Shown: piece by piece, positions 1 to 7,931 of the stretch
How positions within the stretch are numbered: the first letter of the stretch is position 1
Layout of the letters: every line of letters begins with the position of its first letter
Assembly (NCBI GenBank): GCA_964440985.1
Contig: CAYTWE010000029.1
Coordinates: forward strand, 1-28,431
DNA from: UBA1731 sp964440985
GTDB lineage: Bacteria; Verrucomicrobiota; Kiritimatiellia; RFP12; UBA1067
Reading direction: 5' to 3'
DNA: 28,431 bases
Made by a program: the position numbers and the translations under genes
Notes under the pieces: model-generated
Told to the model about the DNA's origin: nothing
Seen by the model: the letters and a program-made list of their open reading frames with translations, nothing else
The model's database searches: none

Positions 1-24
1 ATGAAGGTACAGGTTTTATCATGA
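1..24 (+). CDS. C-terminal end of an upstream gene (partial)
   Basis: The first reading frame is open from the window edge and stops at TGA (22-24). It overlaps the ATG of the next gene in an ATGA arrangement, which is typical of translationally coupled operon genes. DUF58 genes are usually preceded by a MoxR-type AAA+ ATPase, so this could be its last codons. Only seven residues are visible, so the identity cannot be supported from sequence. Confidence 0.3.
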   Translation: MKVQVLS

Positions 25-950
25 CGGATGTAAAAGAGTTGATGGCGAAGGTGGGGAAGATTCGGATCCTCACCAATCGGCTGATTGACGACCAGCTGAG
101 CGGCGACTACCACTCGACCTTCAAGGGGCAGGGTGTGGAGTTCGACGAAGTGCGCCCCTACGTGCCGGGCGACGACGTGCGCTCGATCGACTGGAACGTC
201 ACGGCACGAACGGGCGAACCGTTCATCAAGCGTTTCAGCGAGGAACGTGAACTGACGGTGATGTTCCTCGTCGACGTCTCCGGTTCGCAGTCCTACGGCA
301 GCGTAATGCGCTCAAAGGCCGAACTGTCGGCGGAGATGACCGCTCTGCTTGCGCTTACGGCGATAAAGAACCAGGACAAGATCGGTCTAATCCTATTTTC
401 AGACCGTATCGTCAAGTACATCCCGCCGCGCAAGGGCCGACAGCCGGTGATGCGCATCGTGCGCGAGGTGCTTGCCGCCGAGGATGAAGCGACGGGCGGA
501 ACGGATCTTGCAGGGGCAATACGTTTTCTCAACGGAGTGCAAAAACGCAAATGCGTAGTGTTCCTGGTCTCCGACTTTCAGGATTGCGGAGATTGCGACA
601 AAACAGAAAAATCCGGCGCGAATGTGGAGACTGCCGCATGGAAGAGGCTTCTGCGCGTCGCCGCCCGTCGGCATGACGTCGTGTGCGCATCGGTGTCCGA
701 CCCGGCAGAACGCACCCTGCCGAATGCCGGGCTTGCAGAGCTTGAAGATCCGGAAACGGGTGAACTCGTGCTGGTTGACACCTCTGACCGTCGGGTGCGG
801 GCGGCGTTCGCAGCGCGGGCCGTCGCAGACGGCGAGGCACTTTCAAGGTTTTTCAACAGAAGCGGAATCGACCACATATCGGTATCCACGGAACGCCCGT
901 ACGTGAACGAGATCCGTGCGCTGTTCAAGCGGCGGGCGCGCAAGCGGTAG
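21..950 (+). CDS. DUF58 domain protein (vWA-like fold)
   Basis: This is a 309-residue protein of the DUF58 family (PF01882). The hallmark block lies at residues 47-78 (YVPGDDVRSIDWN, then TGEPFIKRF and EER). It is followed by a MIDAS-like metal-binding motif, DVSGS, at residues 85-89, as in von Willebrand factor A folds. No membrane segment is evident, so it is probably cytosolic. Members usually sit beside a MoxR ATPase and vWA/BatA-type membrane proteins, and are thought to act in ATPase-assisted maturation or stress responses; the exact role is not established. The start overlaps the upstream stop (ATGA), and AGG lies 7 nt before it. The downstream gene has its own promoter, so this is probably the last gene of a unit entering from the left. 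Confidence 0.9.
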   Translation: MTDVKELMAKVGKIRILTNRLIDDQLSGDYHSTFKGQGVEFDEVRPYVPGDDVRSIDWNVTARTGEPFIKRFSEERELTVMFLVDVSGSQSYGSVMRSKAELSAEMTALLALTAIKNQDKIGLILFSDRIVKYIPPRKGRQPVMRIVREVLAAEDEATGGTDLAGAIRFLNGVQKRKCVVFLVSDFQDCGDCDKTEKSGANVETAAWKRLLRVAARRHDVVCASVSDPAERTLPNAGLAELEDPETGELVLVDTSDRRVRAAFAARAVADGEALSRFFNRSGIDHISVSTERPYVNEIRALFKRRARKR

Positions 951-957
951 CGTTTTG

Positions 958-966
958 TGGTACAAT
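958..966 (+). promoter_or_regulatory. Extended -10 promoter of the GtrA gene
   Basis: TGG-TACAAT is an extended -10 element (TG at 958-959, hexamer 961-966) within the longer string TTGTGGTACAAT. The ATG at 975 begins 8 nt after the hexamer, so transcription would start at or next to the start codon. The position expected for a -35 box (about 938-943) reads gcgcaa, with no similarity to TTGACA. The same TTGTGGTA string precedes panB and the last gene of the window. Confidence 0.6.
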
Positions 967-974
967 TGTGCGCG

Positions 975-1511
975 ATGGAAGAGCAGAACGACACATCAGG
1001 CAAGTGGCTACGCATACGCCGTTTTCTGTCGCACGACAGCGGGGCGTTTGCGCAGTTCGTCAAATACGGCGTGATAGGCGTAATGGCCACTTGTGTGCAG
1101 ACAGGCGTGTTCTACGCGCTTGCGGCGACAAGTCTCAGATGCCTTACCTCAGACGATCTCGCCGTGAGGTTTCTTGGGCTGCCGGCGGCTGAGTTCAGCG
1201 GGAGCGAAGCGTGGTACGCTTCACGCGGCATGATCGCCGCCGCCGCAACTGCCATTGGCTTCGTGGTTGCGAACGTGTTCTGCTGGATCATGAACCGGCT
1301 TTTTGTCTTCAAGCCCGGCAAGTTCCGGTGGTATTCCGAATTGGCGATGTTCTTCGCCGCATCCACGACGGCGACGCTTGTGGCTCTTGGTGTGATGAAG
1401 GTGCTGATAGACCAGTTCGGGATGATGACGACAGCCGCCGTTGTCGTGGAGGTCGCAGTGTCGTTCTTCGTGAATTTCTTTGTGCGGAAGTTTGTGATCT
1501 TCAAAGGGTGA
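975..1511 (+). CDS. GtrA-family membrane protein
   Basis: This is a 178-residue protein of the GtrA family (PF04138): small four-helix membrane proteins often involved in moving lipid-linked sugars across the inner membrane for cell-surface glycosylation. Four hydrophobic segments are visible: FVKYGVIGVMATCVQTGVF; the stretch from MIAAAATAIGF to FCWIMNRLFVF; FFAASTTATLVALGVMKVL; and a last one ending NFFVRKFVIFKG. The N-rich turn before 'RLFVF' and the terminal 'RKFVIF' are typical of the family. An in-frame GTG at 957 lies inside the promoter, so the ATG at 975 is preferred. There is no Shine-Dalgarno sequence, consistent with a leaderless message. It may serve the polysaccharide locus downstream, but no glycosyltransferase is adjacent. 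Confidence 0.85.
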   Translation: MEEQNDTSGKWLRIRRFLSHDSGAFAQFVKYGVIGVMATCVQTGVFYALAATSLRCLTSDDLAVRFLGLPAAEFSGSEAWYASRGMIAAAATAIGFVVANVFCWIMNRLFVFKPGKFRWYSELAMFFAASTTATLVALGVMKVLIDQFGMMTTAAVVVEVAVSFFVNFFVRKFVIFKG

Positions 1512-1557
1512 CGCATCCACGAACATTTCTGCCGGACAAAATGAAAAGGAGATTGAA

Positions 1558-2844
1558 ATGAAAAGACTGATGATGGCGTTGGCTTTGGCGACAGGCGCTG
1601 CCGTATATGCGCAGGCGCCGGCGGACGGAGAAGCCTCTGCACCGAAGCATGGTGATGCCGCTGCGCCAGCGCGGAAGCGGAATGCGGGCGAAGATGTGTC
1701 CGTCCGGAAGCCGGGCGGTGCGCGTACCCGCTCGGCGCGGCATGATGGCAGTCGTCGTCCAGGGCCTGGCGCGGCGCGAAGCCGTCCGAAGAGCTTCGGA
1801 AAGATCGGGGACGGGAGCGAGGCGAAGATATACCGTCTGCAGAGCCCCGGCGGTCTCATTCTTGACATCTCCGACTATGGCGGACGCCTTGTGCGATGCT
1901 ACGCGCCAGACAAGTACGGCAATCTCGCCGATGTCACGCTTGGCTGGAACACTGCTGCAGAGTACGAAAAGTACGGTTTTTCCGCCGGTACGCTCATCGG
2001 CCGCTACGGAAACAGAATTGCCGACGGAAAGTTCACGCTTGACGGACAGGAATACCAGCTTCCAATAAACGAGAACAAGGCTGCACGCCACTGCAATCTG
2101 CACGGCGGACCGGACGGATGGGACAAGAAGATCTGGAGCGTGAAGCGGATAGCCAGGGGACTTGAGCTGACGTATGTGTCAAAGGACGGCGAGATGGGAT
2201 TCCCCGGCACCGTCACGTGCAAGGTCACGTACAAGGTGATGCCGAACAACACGTGGACGATTGACTACGAGGCCACAACGGACAAGCCCACGGTGCTCAA
2301 CCTTACGCACCATTCGTACTGGAACCTCGCCGGCGAATCGAGCGGCAACGTGCTCAACCAGGAACTCAAAATATTCGCCGATGAATACACCAAGACAACC
2401 GCCGGATTGATCCCGACGAAGAACGCCCCCGTCAAGGGCACGGGATTCGATTTCACCGAAATGCGTCCCATTGGCGCGAAGGCAGATCTCATGAAAGCAG
2501 ATGCGTCGCTCGCCCCGATGGACAACTGGTATGACCACAACTTCGTGCTTCGCGGCGAAACCGGCAAACTCAAGCAGGCGGCGGCGATGCGCGATCCGGT
2601 TTCCGGCCGTACGCTTGAGATATGGACGACCGAGCCCTGTATGCAGATGTACGGCGCACAGAACATGACGGATTCCATTCCGGCGAAGGCCGCAGGAAAG
2701 ACGCTCTGCCAGTTCGCAGGAGTCGCCTTGGAGACGCAGCATTACCCCGACTCCCCGAACCATCCGGAATTTCCGTCCACGGTGCTGCGTCCGGGCGAGA
2801 CGTTCAGCTCTCACACGGAATACCGCTTCGGCGTTGACAAGTGA
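1558..2844 (+). CDS. Exported aldose 1-epimerase (galactose mutarotase family)
   Basis: This 428-residue protein interconverts alpha and beta anomers of aldoses such as galactose. The catalytic domain spans about residues 85-428. It shows the substrate-binding GRYGNRI (148-154), the LHGG histidine (H182), the catalytic histidine block LTHHSYWN (H251/H252) and the catalytic glutamate E392 in ALETQHYPDSPNHPEFPS. An N-terminal signal peptide (MKRLMMALALATGAAVYA) points to the periplasm or exterior, whereas the classical GalM is cytosolic. Between signal and domain lies a low-complexity linker (about residues 25-80) rich in Arg, Lys, Ala, Gly and Pro. AGGAG lies 8 nt upstream of the ATG. It starts 46 nt after the GtrA gene and is probably co-transcribed with it. 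An exported enzyme would speed uptake or turnover of sugars released outside the cytoplasm. Confidence 0.93.
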   Translation: MKRLMMALALATGAAVYAQAPADGEASAPKHGDAAAPARKRNAGEDVSVRKPGGARTRSARHDGSRRPGPGAARSRPKSFGKIGDGSEAKIYRLQSPGGLILDISDYGGRLVRCYAPDKYGNLADVTLGWNTAAEYEKYGFSAGTLIGRYGNRIADGKFTLDGQEYQLPINENKAARHCNLHGGPDGWDKKIWSVKRIARGLELTYVSKDGEMGFPGTVTCKVTYKVMPNNTWTIDYEATTDKPTVLNLTHHSYWNLAGESSGNVLNQELKIFADEYTKTTAGLIPTKNAPVKGTGFDFTEMRPIGAKADLMKADASLAPMDNWYDHNFVLRGETGKLKQAAAMRDPVSGRTLEIWTTEPCMQMYGAQNMTDSIPAKAAGKTLCQFAGVALETQHYPDSPNHPEFPSTVLRPGETFSSHTEYRFGVDK

Positions 2845-2868
2845 CGGTTGACTCCTTGGGTACAGACC

Positions 2869-3672
2869 ATGCACGCAGTCGTTTGCATAAAGCAGGTTCC
2901 GGATACGACAAACGTCCGGATAAATCCGGAGACCAACACGCTGATGCGTGAAGGGGTGGAGTCCATACTCAATCCCTTTGACGAATATGCCCTTGAGCAG
3001 GGGCTTCTGCTCAAGGACAGATGCGGCGCAAAACTTACTGTGATATCGATGGGTCCGCCACAGGCGTCGGCCGTACTCCGTGAGGCGCTTGCCCGTGGCG
3101 CGGACGATGCGTTTCTCGTTTCGAGCCGTGCATTCGGCGGCGCGGATACGCTTGCCACAAGCTACACGATTTCACAGGCCATCAGGAAGGCCTGCGGCGG
3201 AGTGCCGGACATTGTCCTTTTCGGCAAGCAGGCCATTGACGGTGATACGGCGCAGGTCGGGCCGGGCGTAAGCGAGTTCCTCGGCGTTCCGCTTGTAACC
3301 TACGTGAAGTCGCTCTCCGTTGCGGAGGACACCAAGTCATTTCGCGTGGTCACGGTCATGGATGACGGCACGGAGACGTTGGAGGGGCAGCTGCCAGCCG
3401 TGATGACGGTACTCAAAGATGCTGATGCGCCGCGCTACGCACCGCTTGCCGGCGCGATTCGCGCATCGAAGGCGCAGATAACCGTGCTGAACGAAAAGGA
3501 TGTGGAGGCTGATTCCGCAAAGATCGGGCTTAAAGGATCGCCGACGAAGGTCGTGACGATATTTCCGCCGCCGGTCAAGGGTGGCGGAGACAAGGTTGTC
3601 GCTTCGGGTGAGGCGGCGGCATCCGCGATATTGTCGTGTCTTGAGAAGAAAGGTTTTGTGAAGCATGGCTGA
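2869..3672 (+). CDS. etfB: Electron transfer flavoprotein, beta subunit
   Basis: This is a 267-residue ETF beta subunit. With EtfA it carries electrons between flavoprotein dehydrogenases and ferredoxin, NAD or quinone partners. It opens with the typical MHAVVCIKQVPDT strand, continues with NPFDEYALEQ (35-44), and has the nucleotide-binding signature KQAIDGDTAQVGP (120-132). The length is normal for the family. The ATG at 2869 is chosen because it gives the canonical N-terminus; an in-frame TTG at 2848 would add seven non-homologous residues. No clear Shine-Dalgarno sequence precedes it. Its 3' end overlaps etfA by 8 nt, so the two subunits are translationally coupled. No acyl-CoA or lactate dehydrogenase lies next to the pair. 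Confidence 0.95.
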   Translation: MHAVVCIKQVPDTTNVRINPETNTLMREGVESILNPFDEYALEQGLLLKDRCGAKLTVISMGPPQASAVLREALARGADDAFLVSSRAFGGADTLATSYTISQAIRKACGGVPDIVLFGKQAIDGDTAQVGPGVSEFLGVPLVTYVKSLSVAEDTKSFRVVTVMDDGTETLEGQLPAVMTVLKDADAPRYAPLAGAIRASKAQITVLNEKDVEADSAKIGLKGSPTKVVTIFPPPVKGGGDKVVASGEAAASAILSCLEKKGFVKHG

Positions 3673-4921
3673 TGCACCTGTTCTCGTTGACGCCAAGAAG
3701 TGCGTAGGTTGCGGCAAGTGTGTAAAGGGATGCGGCTTCGGTGCGCTTTCCCTGAAGGAGTCGCCCGGCGCAAACAAGCTCGGAAAGCTCGCAGAGGTAG
3801 ATGCATCCGCCTGCCGTGCGTGCTACGCATGTGTGTCGGCGTGTCCGTTCAAGGCGATATCCGCAGTAAGGAACAAGGTCGTCGGCACGGCGAATGCGGA
3901 TGAATACCGCGACATATGGGTGTTTGCCGAAAGAACCGGCGGACGAATCGCGGAGGTTGCGTTTGAGCTGCTGACCAAGGCGCGTGAGCTGAAGGCGCAA
4001 CGCGGCGATGGATGCAGAGTCTGCGCTGTGCTGCTCGGAAGCGGACTTCCCGAAAGCGATGAACAGTCTCTTTCCGCATACGGCGCAGATGTCATCTACA
4101 AGGTGGATGCGCCGGAACTTGCGGAGTACGAGGCGAACGTCTACGTCGATGCCGTGACCCAACTTGTCGAAAAGCATAGGCCTGAAGTTGTCCTTGCCGG
4201 CGCCACGGCCATAGGCCGCGCCTTTTTTGCCCGCGTCGCGGTGAAGGTGCGCACGGGGCTGACGGCAGACTGCACAGCGCTCAAGGTCGAGCAGACGGAG
4301 AACAAGGATACGGGCGTGATGCAGATGCTGCTGCACCAGACGCGCCCGGCGTTCGGCGGAAACATCATGGCGACGATCATGACGCCGAACCATCGTCCGC
4401 AGATGGCGACGGTGCGTCCTAAGGTCTTCAAGAAGCGCCCCGCAGAAAAGGCGGCTGCGGCAAAGGTTGTGGCGGACGCGTTGAAGCTGATCGCTCCAGC
4501 CACCCGCATCGTGAAGAGAGAGGCGTTTGAGGACGGAACAGACATCGCGGCGGCGGAGATTCTCGTCTCCGGCGGACGCGGAATGAAGAAAGCGGAGAAC
4601 TTCGCGATGCTTGAAAGGCTTGCGAAGTTGCTTGGCGGCGAGGTGTCCGCCTCCCGCGCTGCGGTGGATGCCGGCTGGGCCAAGCCGTCGCGTCAGGTTG
4701 GGCAGACAGGAAAGACCGTCGCGCCTCGCCTGTATCTCTGCTTCGGCATTTCCGGGGCGATTCAGCATCTTGAGGGGATTCGCGGCGCGGATACGATAAT
4801 CGCCGTGAACACGGATCCGAATGCGCCGATATTCGGCATTGCGGATCTTGGCATTGTCGGCGATGCGCTTGAGATCGTGCCGGCACTCATCGAGAAGCTG
4901 TCAGGCAAAATCGGCTGTTGA
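3665..4921 (+). CDS. etfA: Electron transfer flavoprotein, alpha subunit with N-terminal 2x[4Fe-4S] ferredoxin domain
   Basis: This 418-residue protein is longer than a standard EtfA (about 310-340) because of a ferredoxin domain at residues 1-65. Two four-cysteine clusters are visible: C13-x2-C16-x2-C19-x3-C23 and C50-x2-C53-x2-C56-x3-C60-P. The first lacks the usual proline after its last cysteine (CG instead of CP). The central domain includes LAGATAIGR (178-185). The C-terminal FAD domain has SGGRGM (302-307), RQVGQTGKTVAP (343-354) and GISGAIQHLEG (361-371), and ends in NTDPNAPIFGIADLGIVGD (382-400). EtfA proteins with such an extension are known from bifurcating or confurcating systems such as Acetobacterium CarE and LctC. 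That suggests ferredoxin-linked electron bifurcation here, although the partner dehydrogenase is not in the window. Confidence 0.94.
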   Translation: MADAPVLVDAKKCVGCGKCVKGCGFGALSLKESPGANKLGKLAEVDASACRACYACVSACPFKAISAVRNKVVGTANADEYRDIWVFAERTGGRIAEVAFELLTKARELKAQRGDGCRVCAVLLGSGLPESDEQSLSAYGADVIYKVDAPELAEYEANVYVDAVTQLVEKHRPEVVLAGATAIGRAFFARVAVKVRTGLTADCTALKVEQTENKDTGVMQMLLHQTRPAFGGNIMATIMTPNHRPQMATVRPKVFKKRPAEKAAAAKVVADALKLIAPATRIVKREAFEDGTDIAAAEILVSGGRGMKKAENFAMLERLAKLLGGEVSASRAAVDAGWAKPSRQVGQTGKTVAPRLYLCFGISGAIQHLEGIRGADTIIAVNTDPNAPIFGIADLGIVGDALEIVPALIEKLSGKIGC

Positions 4922-4924
4922 TGG

Positions 4925-7894
4925 ATGTGCCGGCGCAGAAAAAAGGCGTGTGCGGCGGCACTTGCCGCGATTGGTGCGGTTGCTGCGGTCGTCACGGCTA
5001 TAGTGTGCTGCGCTGGCAGGGAGTACGGCATCGCTGCAATCGGTGATGGCAATGTCGCCGAAAACGCATATGCCGTTCGGCTCTTGAGCCGCACGATAAC
5101 GGTGCGGGGTGGAGATGGCGTTGCGGCGTTCGCCCCGTTTCCGTCGGCGGTAAGCCGCAGAGGCACAGCGCCGTTCGTGCTTGTATCGGATAGCCGTGTG
5201 ACCAAGGCAACCCGCGCACGGGCGGAACTATGCGGGGCGCGTGTTTCGGGCGTGATTCCGCCGTACGGACTTGTCGTGGAGGCGGATGCAGAAGCATTCA
5301 GACGGCTTGCCTGTAACGGGGCTTTTGCGGCGGCGGAGGTGTTGACGGCGGACGACAAGATGTCCCGTTCCCTTAAGGCCGCGATTGCCGGACGCGGAGA
5401 TGTCGATATCACGGTTGTGCCTCTCACGCCGTGCGACGTGAAGGAGATAGGGGTTGCACTTGCCGCCGCAGGAATCGTTCCGGCCGATGTTTCGGACAAG
5501 GGACGCGGATGCGTCAGGGCGACAGTTCCTGCAGATATGGTTGAATCCATCGCCGGACGTGGCGACGTGAGATGGGTTGAACGCTACATAAAGCCCAGGC
5601 TCCTGAATGACGTTGCCGTTGGCCCAAGGCTTATGAACGTCTCTGTGGTTCGCGATGTGCATGGGCTTACCGGAAAGGGGCAGACTGTGACCGTTTCCGA
5701 CACCGGCCTTGACACTGGGGACCCGGAGACGGTGATGGAGGATTTCAAGGGGCGCATTGGATTCATCGGCACGGTTGACGGATGTCTTGACTACGATTTG
5801 CATGGACACGGCACTCATGTTGCAGGGTCAATCGCCGGAAGCGGTGCGCTTTCGGACGGCATGATCAAAGGTGTGGCGTATGAGGCTGCACTGAACGTAT
5901 GGCAGTGCAGCGATATATCTGGCGGCGTGTATATCCCGACAGAACTGTCGTCTCTTTTCCAGCCGGATGCAAAGAACTCGCGATCCTACATCCATTCCGG
6001 CAGCTGGGGGGCGGATGTGGAAAGCGAGTACAACAGCATGTGCATAGGCGTAGACGAATGGATGTGGAGAAATCCCAATTATCTGTCCATGTTCGCCGCC
6101 GGGAACGCCTCGAACGCCGCCGGTGCCGCAAACGGCATCTGTGCACCGGCCGGGGCGAAGAACGTAATTGCCGTCGGCGCAACGGAGAACCTCCGTCCGG
6201 GCAAAGGCGGCAGAGCTGACAATCCATCGCAGGTGGCGAGTTTTTCGCTGAACGGCCCGATGGAGGATGGGCGCATCAAGCCTGACCTGTGCGCACCTGG
6301 AACATACATTCTGTCGACGCGCTCCACGAAGACTTCCAGCAATGGATGGGGGGCGTATCCTGACAACGCCAACTACATGTACGACAGCGGCACGTCAATG
6401 GCGACACCACTCGTCTCCGGTTCGGCGGCACTTGTGCGACAATGGCTTGTGGAGCGTCGCGGATACACGAATGAACCGCCGACAGCTGCGCTCATGAGGG
6501 CGGTGCTGACGGGTGGTGCGCATGACATGAGCGGAGACGCGGGCGCGAGGTGCGGCGGCGCTGCGCCGAACAGTTCACAGGGTTGGGGGCGAATAAACGT
6601 AGGCGAGTCGCTGTATCCGACAAATGCGGCGGTTATGCTTGCAGACCGGATTCCGTTCGTCGACGGCGAGACGTACACGGTTCGCGTAACGGTGACGAAC
6701 GCGGCGCCTTTCGCGGCGCAGCTTGTCTGGACGGACCATCCGGGAGAATATGGCGCGGCTATGGCCCTCGTCAACGATCTCGATCTCGTAGTGTCGAATG
6801 AGACAACCGGTGCTGTGTGGTACGGAAACGGCGTCGGTGGCGGGGACAGGACGAACAATGTGGAATCCGTCCGCATCGGATTGGCGGAGACGGGGACATA
6901 TTCTGTCATGGTGAAGGGCGAATGCGTTCCGTATGACTGCATGGAGGGAGGTGCGGCGGCACTGTATTTGCGCGGAACGTTTGCAGACGACGGCGGAGCA
7001 GAGGCGTATGGCGAGACGGTGCTGCTGACTGTTGTTGCGGAAGACGGCGATGGCGCGGAGGTGGAGCCTTCCGCAGGGACGCATCGCGTGACGAAAGGTG
7101 TTCCTTTGAAGCTGTCCGCAGGGGATGCCGTAGTGTCGGAAGGGGCATCAGGCGTTACGGCGAAGCGCAACATAGCCGGATGGATCGGGAGCGGCGATGT
7201 TCCTGGCTACGGCACAAACGGTCATGTGTCGGTGCGCCTTTCGCAGGATAGCTCCATCACATGGCGGTGGGCTGCCAGCACGAATCTGCGCGTCAGATCA
7301 TATGTCATGATTCCAAGCTACGGCAACTCCTACATAGAGTATGGCGATTTATGGTCTGAATTTGGACTGCGCTGGCGTTTCCGCGTTCCGGAGGAAGCTG
7401 AAATGCTGGACTTGACCGATGAAGGTCTGGAATATGTGGATGAGGATGGTGAGCAGAAGCCGCTCACCGTTCAGCGACTTGGAAAAATCGAGATTGTGGA
7501 GGCGGATGCACTTTCCGGGACGGCGCTCACGAACTCCAGTGGACATATGCCGACTGAGTTTGCGCTTACAGTCCTGCGCCCGACGGATATCCTGTTCTGC
7601 TACTACGATGTGGCGGCGACGAATATCGAGACGATGCTTCCGGCATGGTGGCATGAGCGCTATGTGGCGCACAACCCTGCCGCCGACGCCGTGCGGTTTG
7701 TCTCAGCGTCTCCGCAGCGTCTTGAGTGGGTGGGCGGCGCAGGGCGCACACGCATACTGGAGCGGGCGACATCGCTCGGTGGCGACGCGGATTGGAGGCC
7801 TGTGTACACGAACGCACCGGAGCCTGTGCTGACCAATTCATGGACGGTACCGACTGTGTTTTCGACAAATTCGTTCTACAGAATCGTCTGGTAG
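4925..7894 (+). CDS. Exported subtilisin-like serine protease (peptidase S8), multidomain
   Basis: This 989-residue protein begins with a basic, hydrophobic signal sequence or anchor (residues 1-30). A pro-region of roughly 200 residues follows, then an S8 catalytic domain at about residues 250-560. The triad is visible: Asp259 in TVSDTGLD, His295 in HGTHVAGS, and Ser491 in GTSMATPLVSG, with the oxyanion Asn394 in FAAGN. The next segment (about 570-690; VNDLDLVVSN, then YSVMVKGECVP) resembles the beta-sandwich that follows the catalytic domain in kerilysin-type subtilases. A long beta-rich region follows, and the protein ends in FSTNSFYRIVW, a style of C-terminus I associate with Verrucomicrobiota-like secreted proteins. 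It starts 3 nt after the etfA stop. All catalytic residues are intact, so it should be active, probably on extracellular protein. Confidence 0.92.
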   Translation: MCRRRKKACAAALAAIGAVAAVVTAIVCCAGREYGIAAIGDGNVAENAYAVRLLSRTITVRGGDGVAAFAPFPSAVSRRGTAPFVLVSDSRVTKATRARAELCGARVSGVIPPYGLVVEADAEAFRRLACNGAFAAAEVLTADDKMSRSLKAAIAGRGDVDITVVPLTPCDVKEIGVALAAAGIVPADVSDKGRGCVRATVPADMVESIAGRGDVRWVERYIKPRLLNDVAVGPRLMNVSVVRDVHGLTGKGQTVTVSDTGLDTGDPETVMEDFKGRIGFIGTVDGCLDYDLHGHGTHVAGSIAGSGALSDGMIKGVAYEAALNVWQCSDISGGVYIPTELSSLFQPDAKNSRSYIHSGSWGADVESEYNSMCIGVDEWMWRNPNYLSMFAAGNASNAAGAANGICAPAGAKNVIAVGATENLRPGKGGRADNPSQVASFSLNGPMEDGRIKPDLCAPGTYILSTRSTKTSSNGWGAYPDNANYMYDSGTSMATPLVSGSAALVRQWLVERRGYTNEPPTAALMRAVLTGGAHDMSGDAGARCGGAAPNSSQGWGRINVGESLYPTNAAVMLADRIPFVDGETYTVRVTVTNAAPFAAQLVWTDHPGEYGAAMALVNDLDLVVSNETTGAVWYGNGVGGGDRTNNVESVRIGLAETGTYSVMVKGECVPYDCMEGGAAALYLRGTFADDGGAEAYGETVLLTVVAEDGDGAEVEPSAGTHRVTKGVPLKLSAGDAVVSEGASGVTAKRNIAGWIGSGDVPGYGTNGHVSVRLSQDSSITWRWAASTNLRVRSYVMIPSYGNSYIEYGDLWSEFGLRWRFRVPEEAEMLDLTDEGLEYVDEDGEQKPLTVQRLGKIEIVEADALSGTALTNSSGHMPTEFALTVLRPTDILFCYYDVAATNIETMLPAWWHERYVAHNPAADAVRFVSASPQRLEWVGGAGRTRILERATSLGGDADWRPVYTNAPEPVLTNSWTVPTVFSTNSFYRIVW

Positions 7895-7931
7895 CCCGCG
7901 TTAGGCTCTGGCGAGGATCGGAAATTCAACA

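Noticed and set aside
2834..2866. TTGACA (2834-2839) and TACAGA (2861-2866) as a promoter for etfB.
   Set aside because: The spacing of 21 nt is too long. A start site from this -10 would fall inside the coding sequence, and TTGACA is the in-frame end of the epimerase gene.
3575..4768. Long minus-strand open frame (397 codons) opposite etfA.
   Set aside because: It is the antisense shadow of a GC-rich gene with clear family motifs. Its translation is Arg/His-rich and has no recognisable domain. The long minus-strand frames at 18907-19794 and 25276-26511 were rejected for the same reason.
6811..6823. TGTGTGGTACGG as another copy of the TTGTGGTA promoter motif.
   Set aside because: It lies inside the protease coding sequence, reads as Val-Trp-Tyr codons and is not near a start codon.
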